Below, in pieces: positions 36,926 through 46,216 of a DNA stretch of 47,500 nucleotides (position 1 is the stretch's first letter; each line of letters opens with the position of its first letter). Source of the stretch: Bigelowiella natans CCMP2755 (Eukaryota; Cercozoa; Chlorarachniophyceae); NCBI GenBank assembly GCA_000320545.1, contig ADNK01001131.1, positions 1-47,500 on the forward strand, in the 5' to 3' direction. Position numbers and translations under genes: made by a program. The notes below the pieces were generated by a model. The model was given only the letters and a program-made list of their open reading frames with translations, was not told the origin of the DNA and did not search any database.

Positions 36926-39900
36926 GCAACGAGCTGGTGCTGCTGAAGACCAGGAGGATAATAAGAGATACAAGGCTAAGGCGATTGACATTAACGTTAC
37001 TGGTTGTTATCATGCTCTCATCATCATCATCATCATCATCAGTAGCAGCACCATTATCATGGCCAATGATGAAATACTACCACCTCCTTTTGTTCTTTCA
37101 CCTATCACCATTCTTTTGCCTTCTTCTTCTTCTTCTTCTTCTTCTTCTCCTTCTCCTTCTCCTTCTCTAGGCCAGCTGAATGTTGCTGAAATATGCAGAG
37201 AGCTTGGCATTCATTGCACTCTCTTTGAGCATACAACAGCAGGATGCTCCTACTCAACGCCAGCCATCAAAAGAACAACAACCTCATCATCAAAATCATC
37301 ATCATCATCATCATTACCATCATCACTTATAGCACCATGTCTCCGAAAGGGTAGAAGGAGAGAGTTTGAGAGTTTAGTATGTTTCATGATGAAAAGAAGG
37401 AATAAGAATGAACAAATGAATGAATGAGTGTGTAAATGAGTGAATGAACAAAACATTAATATCACTGCCATTAAAATAATAATAACCACACCAATGATTA
37501 AGAAGACGAAGAAGGAGAAGAAGAAGGATATACTAAAAACGATCTATTGGATTTGAATGGTATGGCATCGTTGTTATCTGATGAATTCAGCAGCAGCAGC
37601 TGATGATACTCTATTGAGAAGTAGGCCCATCTTGCACTGCATGTTACGACATGAATGGAATGATGAAGCCACTCTTCGTCCTCCCTTTTCTCCTCTCTTC
37701 ATTCTTTATTCTAAGAGAATAAGAAGAAGTAGAAGAAGATGAACGAGGAGGGCGGGAAGAGTGAGAGACAAAAAAAAAGTGAGAGAATATGTTCAGGTGC
37801 TCACCATTTAAACAAACGTATGAGTATTGCACTCGAGCTGCTCATGAGCCAGTAAGTTCCTACTAGTACATCGACATTATCATTTAACAACATTTACCGC
37901 CTAGTCGTCCATAAGAATAGAATAGAATTTATATTCATGCTGCTACTACCACTACTACTTCTACTACTCCTTCTACTAAAAATTAAAATAATACCCACGA
38001 TGATGTCCTTGCGGCATCAGCAGCTCAACAGTATCACCAATTACAGTATAAATTCAATACATAGCACGTGTTGCTGCTAAAACTACTCCCTTATGTTATA
38101 TTGACGATAACCCTCTATCATTATTTCCTTCCTCTTCCTCCTCCTGTAGACGATATTTATGGTTATTGTGTTGTTGTTGTTGTTGTTGTTGATAACGAAG
38201 GTTTTCAAACGTCCTGTTGCTTCGCATCGCCCTTCCTATTGATTCGTAAGTTGTTGGCTACAATGCCTGACGACGTCGATTTTGCTCTTACGATACGTAC
38301 TTAGAGATGATGTTAAAACCGCAAGTGAATAGGGCTACTAATTCTACTGCTCTTCCTTCCTCACTTGACGAATCACCCACCATTTCTGTTGTGTTCGTCA
38401 TTTTTATCTTCATGCAAGCTCAAGGGTCAGTTGCTCCTCATATTTCTTCTATGTTGTTGTTTGATATATCAATGACAGGTTCGGTCACTCATCTTCCTTT
38501 CAATCTTATCTGCTCTCTCAAAACTCCAATGCAGGCAGTGAAGAAGGCGAAAAGGTCAAGAATCTCATAAAATCAGAAGAATAATTGAAAATCACGATAA
38601 ACACGGACGTTCATGAAAAATGATTGGTATCAAGTAGTAGCATTGTGAGGCAAGAAATAGTAGAAATCATTGGAACAATCTTTTGCCAATGTTGGCGAAT
38701 CATTGTAACATGGAAATAATATCGTTTGTAGAACGTTCAATATGGTTCATACAAAAACAATCAAAAGAAAAAACTGTGCTGTATTTTCTACTCCTATACC
38801 AGAGCGAAGAACCTGAGAGCACAAGTGCTGGCATCTCTTGCATTCCAACTTCGTACACAATCGTGAATTCTCTTTTCCCGTTAATACCTCAAATGGCAGC
38901 TGAAGGCGTCACAGGTATTACTACTCCATAGAAGTCACAACAGAAGCTGTGTACCATGTTAATCTTATTCTTTGGGGATGAATAACCACAAAGAATAACC
39001 ATGAAGAATGCATAGCCTTTTTACTACAATGGGCATGGGAAAATATAGAGGGGAGGGGTGGGCGAGGGTGTAGAAGCGGAAAGAGGGGAGGAGAATTCTG
39101 GTGCTGCTGTAAGTGCCATGCCGTTTGTCACAAATTTAATTTTGAGTTCTAGTCTTTTTACCGATTCATTTTCGACGCGGCTTGTATCGTCTGCTATTCT
39201 TACAACTGCCGACTATATTGTGTGTACACGAAGGAATCTACAACTTCGCTAATCCCGGAGTAACAACAGATAAATACATTTTGAAGATGTATCAGAAGCA
39301 TGTAAGTAGCGTAGCAGCAGTAGCAGAAGATGATCTGGGCAGGATAGCGACTACACTCACTTTACAGAGACTATTTAGTAGCATATAAACAGTATTTTTA
39401 ATGTAAGTGCTCGTCTACACACAAACGACACGTGTAAAGTAATGATCTTTATGCAATCCATGTTTTCGCAAGAACTTTCGTCTATAACAGTTGTCTGTAA
39501 ACACTGTCTTCACTACGAACTTCGACACCACTAGGTCGATTCAACATGCAAATGGAAAGAAACCAAAAAAAAGGTAGCATTTGATGGAGCAGCTACACAT
39601 TGCAAATATTAACTCTCAACAAAAGCTCTGATCATGATCTGCAAATATTTAACTTGGTAGGATCACCGCAAACAGATCTCTTTTCAGCTCGATGTGACAA
39701 AGCTTCTCAAGATATTTCCGGATATTCCACATGGTAGCTTATTGTTGTTGAAATAGAGATGGTTGATAGATAATTTGCAGGATAAGGGGAAAAGAGAAAG
39801 CAAATGTGCTTTCCCAACGTTTTGCTCTTTCAAGATACATCTTCGTCTCTCATTGATGTGTAATTTGATGTTTTAGTTGAGAAAGCTGCGGAGCTGTCCA

Positions 39901-39983
39901 TGCAGAAACAAGGAACACGCAAACGTGCTACCAATGAAACCGCTCAAAAGAAACTGAAAGAGAAATTAGTTGCAGATTCTTGA
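33065..39983 (+). CDS. Fused RmlC epimerase / RmlD-like reductase (nucleotide-L-rhamnose synthesis)
   Basis: Twenty-five exons: 33065-33220, 33270-33358, 33461-33508, 33612-33673, 33888-33932, 34383-34494, 34648-34710, 34835-34901, 35165-35221, 35451-35501, 35881-35955, 36134-36187, 36517-36562, 36805-37002, 37171-37350, 37503-37559, 37797-37851, 38201-38245, 38305-38324, 38535-38554, 38803-38914, 39234-39301, 39535-39573, 39688-39733, 39877-39983 (TGA); 1872 nt, about 623 aa, phase-consistent. A charged N-terminus (EKAEKAEK) precedes the RmlC cupin: DWRGYFQELYND, KDVLRGLHC (catalytic His), GAIWDCFVDLRPDSPTFKQW, CAHGFLAL, EIGIEWP, KDKNAPTL. The RmlD-like Rossmann domain follows: VVMGSQGFLGESI (GxxGxxG), IDINVTGQLNVAEICRELGI, NVLLLRIALPID, YTIVNSLFPLIPQMA, GIYNFANPGVTTDKYI. 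Together the two halves would turn a 4-keto-6-deoxy nucleotide sugar into nucleotide-L-rhamnose. A Ser tract and an EEGEEE insert interrupt the reductase. The expected SDR YxxxK is not visible near 37797-37851, where L and M take its place. Exons 38305-38324 and 38535-38554 are the weakest. Confidence 0.92.
36588..36619. repeat. (GT)n microsatellite, intronic
   Basis: About 32 bp of GT dinucleotides in the intron between exons 36517-36562 and 36805-37002 of the rhamnose-synthesis gene. Confidence 0.85.
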
Positions 39984-40825
39984 GACATGTTAATCTCGCA
40001 TTTGAACATGCTGTTGATTTGTGCACGGTTCAAACGAATGTGTAGAGGATTAGCAAATCTGGAGTCTTGCATGGCTTCTTGGATGCAAGACGGATGTAAA
40101 GAATTGAATTGAATTTGTTCCATGGTCATCCTCACGTAGCTGTGCAATGCAACGGCTACAGCGGATGTGTTTGTGGACAGCAATTGAACCTGTGTTGCCC
40201 TGGCTAGATAGCTGGGCATTTTCCATTCTGCAGAACCAGACTAGCAGAAGTGAATCATGCAAAAACTCAGAGTGATGCAACAATGATGCAAACTTGTGAC
40301 CTGCTAGCCTGTCTAGCTGTGCATGTTTTCATCGTGCCATAACACGATGGTTGCAGATCGATGCACATTGCGGTGCAGAACTTTCATCACCAATGGGACA
40401 GAGCAGCAGACCATGGACTAGTGGAGCATGCTCCAGTTCTCAATTCCCAACCACAATCAGCAGCTAGGTGGGGGGAATGCCGCAAAGTTCGCAACGTGCC
40501 CAAAACGTCACCTGCTCTGCCAGTCTGGCACTGCGGACTTTCTCTGACCTGCTGCTGAACTGAATTGCTAGAATGACATGGCAAAAATCATGGGCGCAGC
40601 AGGTGCAAAGCGACCACATCGATCGCATCGCACGCAGAGTTGTCGATGTTGTTGTTGGAAGCCAGGCTAGCAGGTCAGCATCCGACCGCGCCACCTCCAG
40701 ACCTGTCCAGCTGTGGCCACACCTCTCCAGCTCTGCTGGACCTGCTCGTGACGCATCCGTGTCTAGTTGTCTCGCATGTGCCCACGCCAGCACGACTGTC
40801 ACACATCGCTGCGCCCAGCGCGCCA
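39984..40825. other. 3' spacer after the rhamnose gene, CTAGC-type, target of the LTR element
   Basis: No gene seen. It carries CTAGC and CTAGCTGTG words (about 40237-40320 and 40660-40740) and becomes more GC-rich towards 40825. The same compositional type resumes at 46543, so the retrotransposon inserted into one such segment. ORFs at 40361-40897 show no motif. Confidence 0.5.
40822..40825. repeat. Target-site duplication, left copy (GCCA)
   Basis: GCCA immediately precedes the 5' LTR, and the same four bases follow the 3' LTR at 46543-46546. Four to six bp is typical for Ty3/gypsy integrases. Confidence 0.8.
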
Positions 40826-41151
40826 TGTAGCGCGTACCACTACGCGGGCACAAGTCACGTGCGACAACAAAGGGGTTGTCGCGGATATAGAATATAGATA
40901 ACGTAGATATTAATACAGCATAGGCACGTGGGTTCCGGCGGGACTCATGGCAGCACACCGGAAGTGTGCTGCCCCACGTGCGGCGGCATTCGCGAAAGCT
41001 TCGCGAATGATTACGCAGTGCACGATTTAATAAAAATATAATCTTTAATAAAAATAAACACAACTCTTCAAAAGGAAGCAAACGTGCCTTTCCCCCCCCC
41101 TGCCTACTTGTGCACGTAGCGCCTCGGCCTGTGAACACCTTACGCGCAACA
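40826..41151 (+). repeat. 5' LTR (326 bp) with clustered hairpins
   Basis: Starts TGTAGCGCGTACC and ends TACGCGCAACA. Holds four strong inverted repeats between 40831 and 41009 (one of them nested), an AT-rich block with AATAAA-type signals (about 41029-41056) and a 9-C run (41092-41100). Promoter and polyadenylation functions are inferred from position. Minus-strand ORFs in both LTRs are shadows. Confidence 0.95.
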
Positions 41152-41156
41152 ACCTT

Positions 41157-41175
41157 TGGCTTCCACACACGGGAA
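41157..41175 (+). other. Candidate primer-binding site
   Basis: TGGCTTCCACACACGGGA starts five bases after the LTR end with the TGG expected to pair with a tRNA CCA end. I could not assign it to a particular tRNA: it does not match the initiator-Met pattern. Position is right, identity is open. Confidence 0.4.
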
Positions 41176-41190
41176 ACGATTTGACTAACA

Positions 41191-44100
41191 ATGTCACAGC
41201 AGCTAGAAGAACAGCAGGACTTTGGCTCGCAGGCCGTGCAAGGGCACGAGCAGAAACAGGAAAGGAAGGGCGATACGGACGCTAAGGAAGGAGGAGGAAC
41301 ACCTCCACAGGCACCGCCGGGACCAGCACCCGGGATTAAGAAAGCAGATGCAGCAGCAGAGGCACTGGAGAACTTCTACGAGGCGGACGACGAGGACGTG
41401 GCCGCCGAAAGCAAGAAGGTCGTAATGGCATTACGAGCCTTGCGACCCAGGGCGAGCAACTACGCCAAACTGAAAGTATCGATAGAATACAAGTATCAGA
41501 CACATGATGTTTGGGCAGCTATCATGCAGGACATCATGGATTACGAAGCAGACTTACCTCCAGAGTGGGCAGCTTTGTTTAGGAACGACGGGGGTCTGGG
41601 CGCCTCGCGGGGGACGACCCAGAGCACCGTCAAGCAGCAGCAGCCGGTACAGCGGAACACCCAGTTCATGTCTGTTAAAACAGCACCGGTTATGATAACG
41701 AAATACAACGGGAAAAGAGGTGAGGCAAGGAGGTGGTGGAAGAACGCTAGGAGTATACTCTGCGACTTTACCCCTAACCCCACCGAAAACGACAAGCTCA
41801 AATGGCTAGCTATAATAAAGCAAGCCATGGACCTTTACGAGACAGGCAGGACCCGGATCAGGCAGCTAGAGAAAATACACACTACAGTTAGTGGGCTACG
41901 AGACGTTGAGGCGATAATGAAGGCTTTTGTAAATGAACAGGATGCTAACTCCCTACCCCAGGCTATTAGAAAATACAGAGCAATGATGCAGCATGAGAGA
42001 GAACCTGTTAGAGACTTTGCCACGCGCTTCCAGGATATGATCGACGAACTACATGATTTTAATTACAACACAGGTGATGATCAGGCAAGGTTTGAAGAGT
42101 TCAAGTTAAAGATAAAGGAATCCACTTACGTTACGGAGAAAGGCTACACCACGATGGAGGCAGCAGTGCAGGCTATATCCCTACGCGAGCAGGAGCAGGA
42201 CCGCAAGTTTACCAGCCCTAAGGTACCTGGCATAGGAAACATTAACGCTATTAAGCCGCAGCGAGACTGGTACAAGGACAGGGAAGGTAACCGACGTTGC
42301 GGATACTGCTCACGTAAAGGGAAACACACCGCTAAAGACTGCAGAGACAGGAAAGAAGGACGACCCAGGATGACGATCAGGCAGCTCAACGAACACTACG
42401 AGAAGTTAAAGAGAAAGAAAGGCAGAGGACAAGGATATAACAACAGCAAATGGCAAGGCAGCAACAACGGGAAGAACAATAAATATAAGAACAAAAAGCA
42501 GAACAGTATCAATGCTATACAGCAGCAGATAAACGGAATATTAGATCACCTTAAGCAGGCGCCGACGAAGACAGCAGTACCAGCAACGCAGGACCAAGAC
42601 AAGCCCATGACCCTAGACGACATAAAGAACTTAGGAGTATGCAACATTAATGACGAAGACGCTAACAGGACTATCAAAGTTGCTATGACCAAGGTTAAAG
42701 TTAAAGACAGCTACGGAGACTACAAGAAACTACCTGCCCTTTGGGATAGTGGCAGCATGCCGAAGTCCTTCATAAGCCTAAGCACAGTAAGAAGGTTAGG
42801 ACTATTGGATCAAGTGACTAAGAAAGAACGTAAATATGCTCAAGCAGACGGAAGCTCTTCCATGAAGACCGTCGGTGAGCTAATGCTAAAGCTACAGATA
42901 CCTGGCAGCGACGCGGAGACCCAAATCAAGACCCGAGTAGCCATGACTTTATCCATGGAACTACTCCTCGGACAGGATGCCCTAGAAAAATTAGGGGGGA
43001 TCATATCATTCTACAATCACAAGATATACTTTGCTAAGTTGCCAAAGAAGTCAGGCAGGACCATCAGCCAGAACATGATACGGCTTGACGAGTGGACCTC
43101 TGAGTCAAGCGTTAATGCGTTAGAGTTTATGGACCTAGCGGACAACAAGCTACCTACACCTACCGAGCTACGGAAGAAGAACCCCGGCAAGACCATCCGA
43201 CAGATAACGGAGCTACTGGACAAGACCCCCCCAGCTGATGATTGGGATATCGACAAAGGCAAAAAGTACATTAATAAAATATTAAACGAGAAGTACTCTG
43301 ACATCACCAAGCCGACGACGAAGCCCTCCAGCAAGCTTACCCCAGTAAAGATCGAGCTAAAGAAGGGATACGAAGAGTGCATCATCAATGACCCAGAACA
43401 TAGGCGACCGGAAGCGGACTGGGAAAAGATAGAGTGGCAGATCAATGAATGGGCAAAGGAAGGGAAGATAGAGCCAAGCAACTCACCATGGAACGTGAGA
43501 CATGTGCTAGCTAAGAAACCTACTTACCCTTTCTTCCGCCTGGCGCACAACTTCATCCGCCACAACCGAGTAATAAAGAGGATCCAGACACCTACACCAA
43601 GGATAGATGACGTTATTGAACACGTCATAGGATACAAATACTACTCTTCCCTAGATAAAAATGAATCATACATGCAGACACCCATCCACAAAACCTCCCG
43701 CCCCATTACCGCGTTCTCCAGCAGGCACAGGAAGTGGCACTTCGTCGTATTCCCTTACGGCCTAAGCATATCAGGGGATGCGTTCAGTAGTCAGAACTAC
43801 AGGGCATACACACATGATGGGATGGCGTCTGTGTTGTGGGTGTTTGTGTTTGTGTATGTGGATGATGACATAATATGTACCAACACAGTCGTCGCTCAGA
43901 TCTTCCTCCTGGAAAATATATTTATTAGGTTTGCACACTTCGGTTTTACTATTAGACTGCAGAAGTGTACATTCCTAGCTACAAGAATCAAGTGGTGTGG
44001 ATATTACCTGGAGCAAGGCCGCATCACCCCAAACCCCGAGAAAGTAGCAGCACTACAGCAAGCCCCTAAACCTAAGAATGCAAAGGAGTTAAAGTCATTC

Positions 44101-44238
44101 TTGCAGACTGCAGCTTGGATACTACGTAGGTTCTCCCCTACCTACGCTAGGACTGCAGCTGCTTTTACTACTGCTTACCGGAAGGAGAACTCTGTAGGCC
44201 TCAGCTTCGCTAAGTGTGGGGCCAAGGCTGGCCTTTGA
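41191..44238 (+). CDS. Retrotransposon ORF1: gag, aspartic protease, reverse transcriptase
   Basis: 1015 codons from the ATG 39 nt after the 5' LTR. The gag region (residues 1 to about 365) is acidic then helical. A zinc knuckle at about residues 370-384 has the spacing C-x2-C-x5-H-x4-C, one residue longer than the usual x4. The protease has an active-site motif LWDSGS near residue 518 and a LLLGQDAL block. The reverse transcriptase (about 735-980) keeps the catalytic Asp residues: the Asp of SSLDKNESY and the YVDDD motif near residue 888. Neighbouring positions conserved in most gypsy elements have drifted (FRLAHNFIRHNR where CVDYRxLN is usual). The ORF ends at CTT TGA just after the RT thumb, before RNase H. 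The overlap with ORF2 and the frame change are described separately. Confidence 0.93.
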   Translation: MSQQLEEQQDFGSQAVQGHEQKQERKGDTDAKEGGGTPPQAPPGPAPGIKKADAAAEALENFYEADDEDVAAESKKVVMALRALRPRASNYAKLKVSIEYKYQTHDVWAAIMQDIMDYEADLPPEWAALFRNDGGLGASRGTTQSTVKQQQPVQRNTQFMSVKTAPVMITKYNGKRGEARRWWKNARSILCDFTPNPTENDKLKWLAIIKQAMDLYETGRTRIRQLEKIHTTVSGLRDVEAIMKAFVNEQDANSLPQAIRKYRAMMQHEREPVRDFATRFQDMIDELHDFNYNTGDDQARFEEFKLKIKESTYVTEKGYTTMEAAVQAISLREQEQDRKFTSPKVPGIGNINAIKPQRDWYKDREGNRRCGYCSRKGKHTAKDCRDRKEGRPRMTIRQLNEHYEKLKRKKGRGQGYNNSKWQGSNNGKNNKYKNKKQNSINAIQQQINGILDHLKQAPTKTAVPATQDQDKPMTLDDIKNLGVCNINDEDANRTIKVAMTKVKVKDSYGDYKKLPALWDSGSMPKSFISLSTVRRLGLLDQVTKKERKYAQADGSSSMKTVGELMLKLQIPGSDAETQIKTRVAMTLSMELLLGQDALEKLGGIISFYNHKIYFAKLPKKSGRTISQNMIRLDEWTSESSVNALEFMDLADNKLPTPTELRKKNPGKTIRQITELLDKTPPADDWDIDKGKKYINKILNEKYSDITKPTTKPSSKLTPVKIELKKGYEECIINDPEHRRPEADWEKIEWQINEWAKEGKIEPSNSPWNVRHVLAKKPTYPFFRLAHNFIRHNRVIKRIQTPTPRIDDVIEHVIGYKYYSSLDKNESYMQTPIHKTSRPITAFSSRHRKWHFVVFPYGLSISGDAFSSQNYRAYTHDGMASVLWVFVFVYVDDDIICTNTVVAQIFLLENIFIRFAHFGFTIRLQKCTFLATRIKWCGYYLEQGRITPNPEKVAALQQAPKPKNAKELKSFLQTAAWILRRFSPTYARTAAAFTTAYRKENSVGLSFAKCGAKAGL

Positions 44239-46165
44239 TGCCCACTTCGATAACCTAATAAAGTTATGCAGCAACACCCTATTGAATGCTAAGCTAGACA
44301 CTACTAGACCAGCTACCCTATGGACAGACTGGTCTAAGCTAGGTATGGCTGCTGTACTTACCCAAGACCAGCAGATCATACGGGTGTGGGGCAGGGCCTG
44401 CACAGCAGCTGAGGCCAAGTACAGCCCTACAAAAGGAGAGTATAAAGCCATGACTGAGGCGCAGAGGAAACTAAGATACTACCTGCTGTCGGTGCCCAGC
44501 TTCACCTTAATGACTGACCACAAGCCCCTCCTAGGCATCGACCGCAAGCTCGAAGCGCCTAACGATGAGTATGCAGCTATGAGGGCGGACACGGAAGAGT
44601 TTAGGGACAAGAGGACAGTGGTCTACGCACCAGGAGACAAGCAGCTTGCTGACTATTTCAGCAGGCTGTTCGAAAAGAAAGTCCCTACCCAGGTCACCCC
44701 TATGGTTAACGCGATTACCTTCGAGGACGGCGACTTCCTGCCTGAGCCAGAGGAGCTCCAGCACCTTCAAGAACACCTGGATAAATACAAACACAAGCAT
44801 GAGGTACTTAGTGATAGGATATATGTATACACTAATAATGTTAGGCGTACCTACGTGCCACGGCGGACCAGGGGAGCCCTTCTCTTTACCGCCCATGGAC
44901 CTGCACACGTAGGAGAAAACCATATCACTGCTCTACTCTACCATTACTACTGGCCCTACAAGCTAAAAGAGATAAGGACATACCTGCGTGGCTGCAGGTG
45001 CTCCAGCTTGAAGGCGGCAGGCGTCGCCACCAAGGAGTCCAGCAAGAGCCGTGCATCTAAGAAAATCAAAGCAAGGAACTTCTTAGATATCGTGCAAATT
45101 GATGTTTATAAGTACGATGGCTATCACTACCTTACCTTCGTTGATGTGGCCACTGGAAAGTGCTGGGTTAAAAAGATTATCAAGGTCAACGTTGCTAAGA
45201 AGAACAAAGGCTTATATAAGCAGAGGCTTACTAACTGCTACCGTACCTGGGAGTCTGAGCTCCAGGCTATCCCTGATGAAGTTAGCATAAACAAGATACC
45301 AAAGAAGTTACATGTGGATAATGAGACCTCTCTTCTACAGCTACCACACCCTAATATTGATGCCTCACCTGTATACTATGCCCAGTCCAACTCCAAGGTA
45401 GAGCGACTCCACCGCACCTTGGCCAACCTAAGCAGGATAAATAGCACCACACCAGACAAGATACAAGGGTTAGTAAACGACACCTTCACGTCTGGGGGAG
45501 GTATCAAGGATAAGGAGAGGGAAGAAGGCGACGACAACGACGACGATACCGAGAGCGAAGACGAGAAGGTCCCGTACGATGGCCGAGTTCTAAAGGAAGG
45601 ACAGTATGTTAGGGCCAAGGTAAATCTGAGATCGAGAAATAAACAAGACCCCTTCTGGGGTGGCGTTGCAAAGGTTACCGAGAGGAAGGGGAGGAAGCAG
45701 TACTACATCTATGATGGGAACAGGGTCACCTTGCGCCACATCAGTCACCTAAAGAATTATGATATCGGTGAGAAGCTCCTAGAGGATGTTAAAGTAAACC
45801 CTACTGTGTGGGAGCGAGCAATGCCTTGTTTAGGACCCCGACCTAAGTTCGATGTGGAATATGGAAACAATAAGGTCAGGGTGAACGACGATTGGCGCAT
45901 GAAGATTGTCTATCTAGGCTACCCTGGATTACGAAATATGGAGAGGGTAGCTATGAAAATAAAGGACGGAAAATATCAGCTACTCTACCTAGCTGTTCCC
46001 GACTTACCCTTTGAGCACTGGTATAAGGTCCTGGGGGACCTTGATGCAGAGGGCTGGTATGGACACGAACCTAAGGACGAAGGTGAGTTCTGGGTAAGCG
46101 ACAAAGGAGATAAGGTTAGAGAGGAATCTATTACCTGGTGGTTGGTGAAGTTCCGAAAGCGATGA
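44198..46165 (+). CDS. Retrotransposon ORF2: RNase H and integrase (no own ATG before RNase H)
   Basis: Frame +1 relative to ORF1, open from 44198 (after a TAG at 44195) to the TGA at 46163-46165. There is no ATG before the first RNase H Asp: the apparent start at 44216 is GTG, and the first ATG lies downstream of that Asp. RNase H residues: TDWS, TKGE, TDHK (about 44320-44520). Integrase: an H-x3-H near 44894 followed by C-x-C (degenerate HHCC finger), and a DDE core with Asp in VQIDVYKY (about 45100), Asp in LHVDNE (about 45316) and Glu in SKVERLHRTL (about 45400). The D-E gap is 27 residues against the usual 35. A GPY/F-like module (about 45600-45760) is followed by a ~130-residue C-terminal extension with no chromodomain that I recognise. 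Expression as a fusion with ORF1 by frameshifting is inferred. Confidence 0.9.
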   Translation, partial: ASASLSVGPRLAFDAHFDNLIKLCSNTLLNAKLDTTRPATLWTDWSKLGMAAVLTQDQQIIRVWGRACTAAEAKYSPTKGEYKAMTEAQRKLRYYLLSVPSFTLMTDHKPLLGIDRKLEAPNDEYAAMRADTEEFRDKRTVVYAPGDKQLADYFSRLFEKKVPTQVTPMVNAITFEDGDFLPEPEELQHLQEHLDKYKHKHEVLSDRIYVYTNNVRRTYVPRRTRGALLFTAHGPAHVGENHITALLYHYYWPYKLKEIRTYLRGCRCSSLKAAGVATKESSKSRASKKIKARNFLDIVQIDVYKYDGYHYLTFVDVATGKCWVKKIIKVNVAKKNKGLYKQRLTNCYRTWESELQAIPDEVSINKIPKKLHVDNETSLLQLPHPNIDASPVYYAQSNSKVERLHRTLANLSRINSTTPDKIQGLVNDTFTSGGGIKDKEREEGDDNDDDTESEDEKVPYDGRVLKEGQYVRAKVNLRSRNKQDPFWGGVAKVTERKGRKQYYIYDGNRVTLRHISHLKNYDIGEKLLEDVKVNPTVWERAMPCLGPRPKFDVEYGNNKVRVNDDWRMKIVYLGYPGLRNMERVAMKIKDGKYQLLYLAVPDLPFEHWYKVLGDLDAEGWYGHEPKDEGEFWVSDKGDKVREESITWWLVKFRKR

Positions 46166-46208
46166 AGGTCTAAGGGAATAAGGAAGGAAGGAAGGAGCAA
46201 CGTGACTT

Positions 46209-46216
46209 GGGGGAGG
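46209..46216 (+). other. Polypurine tract
   Basis: GGGGGAGG directly abuts the TG of the 3' LTR, the position where plus-strand DNA priming occurs in LTR elements. A purine-rich AGGAAGGAAGG stretch lies about 20 bp upstream. Confidence 0.75.

Noticed and set aside
40464-41168. 234-codon minus-strand ORF, with its near-identical partner at 46170-46547
   Set aside because: It is the reverse strand of the LTR and flank, repeated because the LTRs are identical. It has no protein family features.
44216-44218. GTG as a start codon for the RNase H-integrase ORF
   Set aside because: Independent GTG initiation is not expected in a nuclear eukaryotic gene. The frame is open upstream to 44198 and the domain continues ORF1, so a frameshifted fusion or a mutation explains it better.
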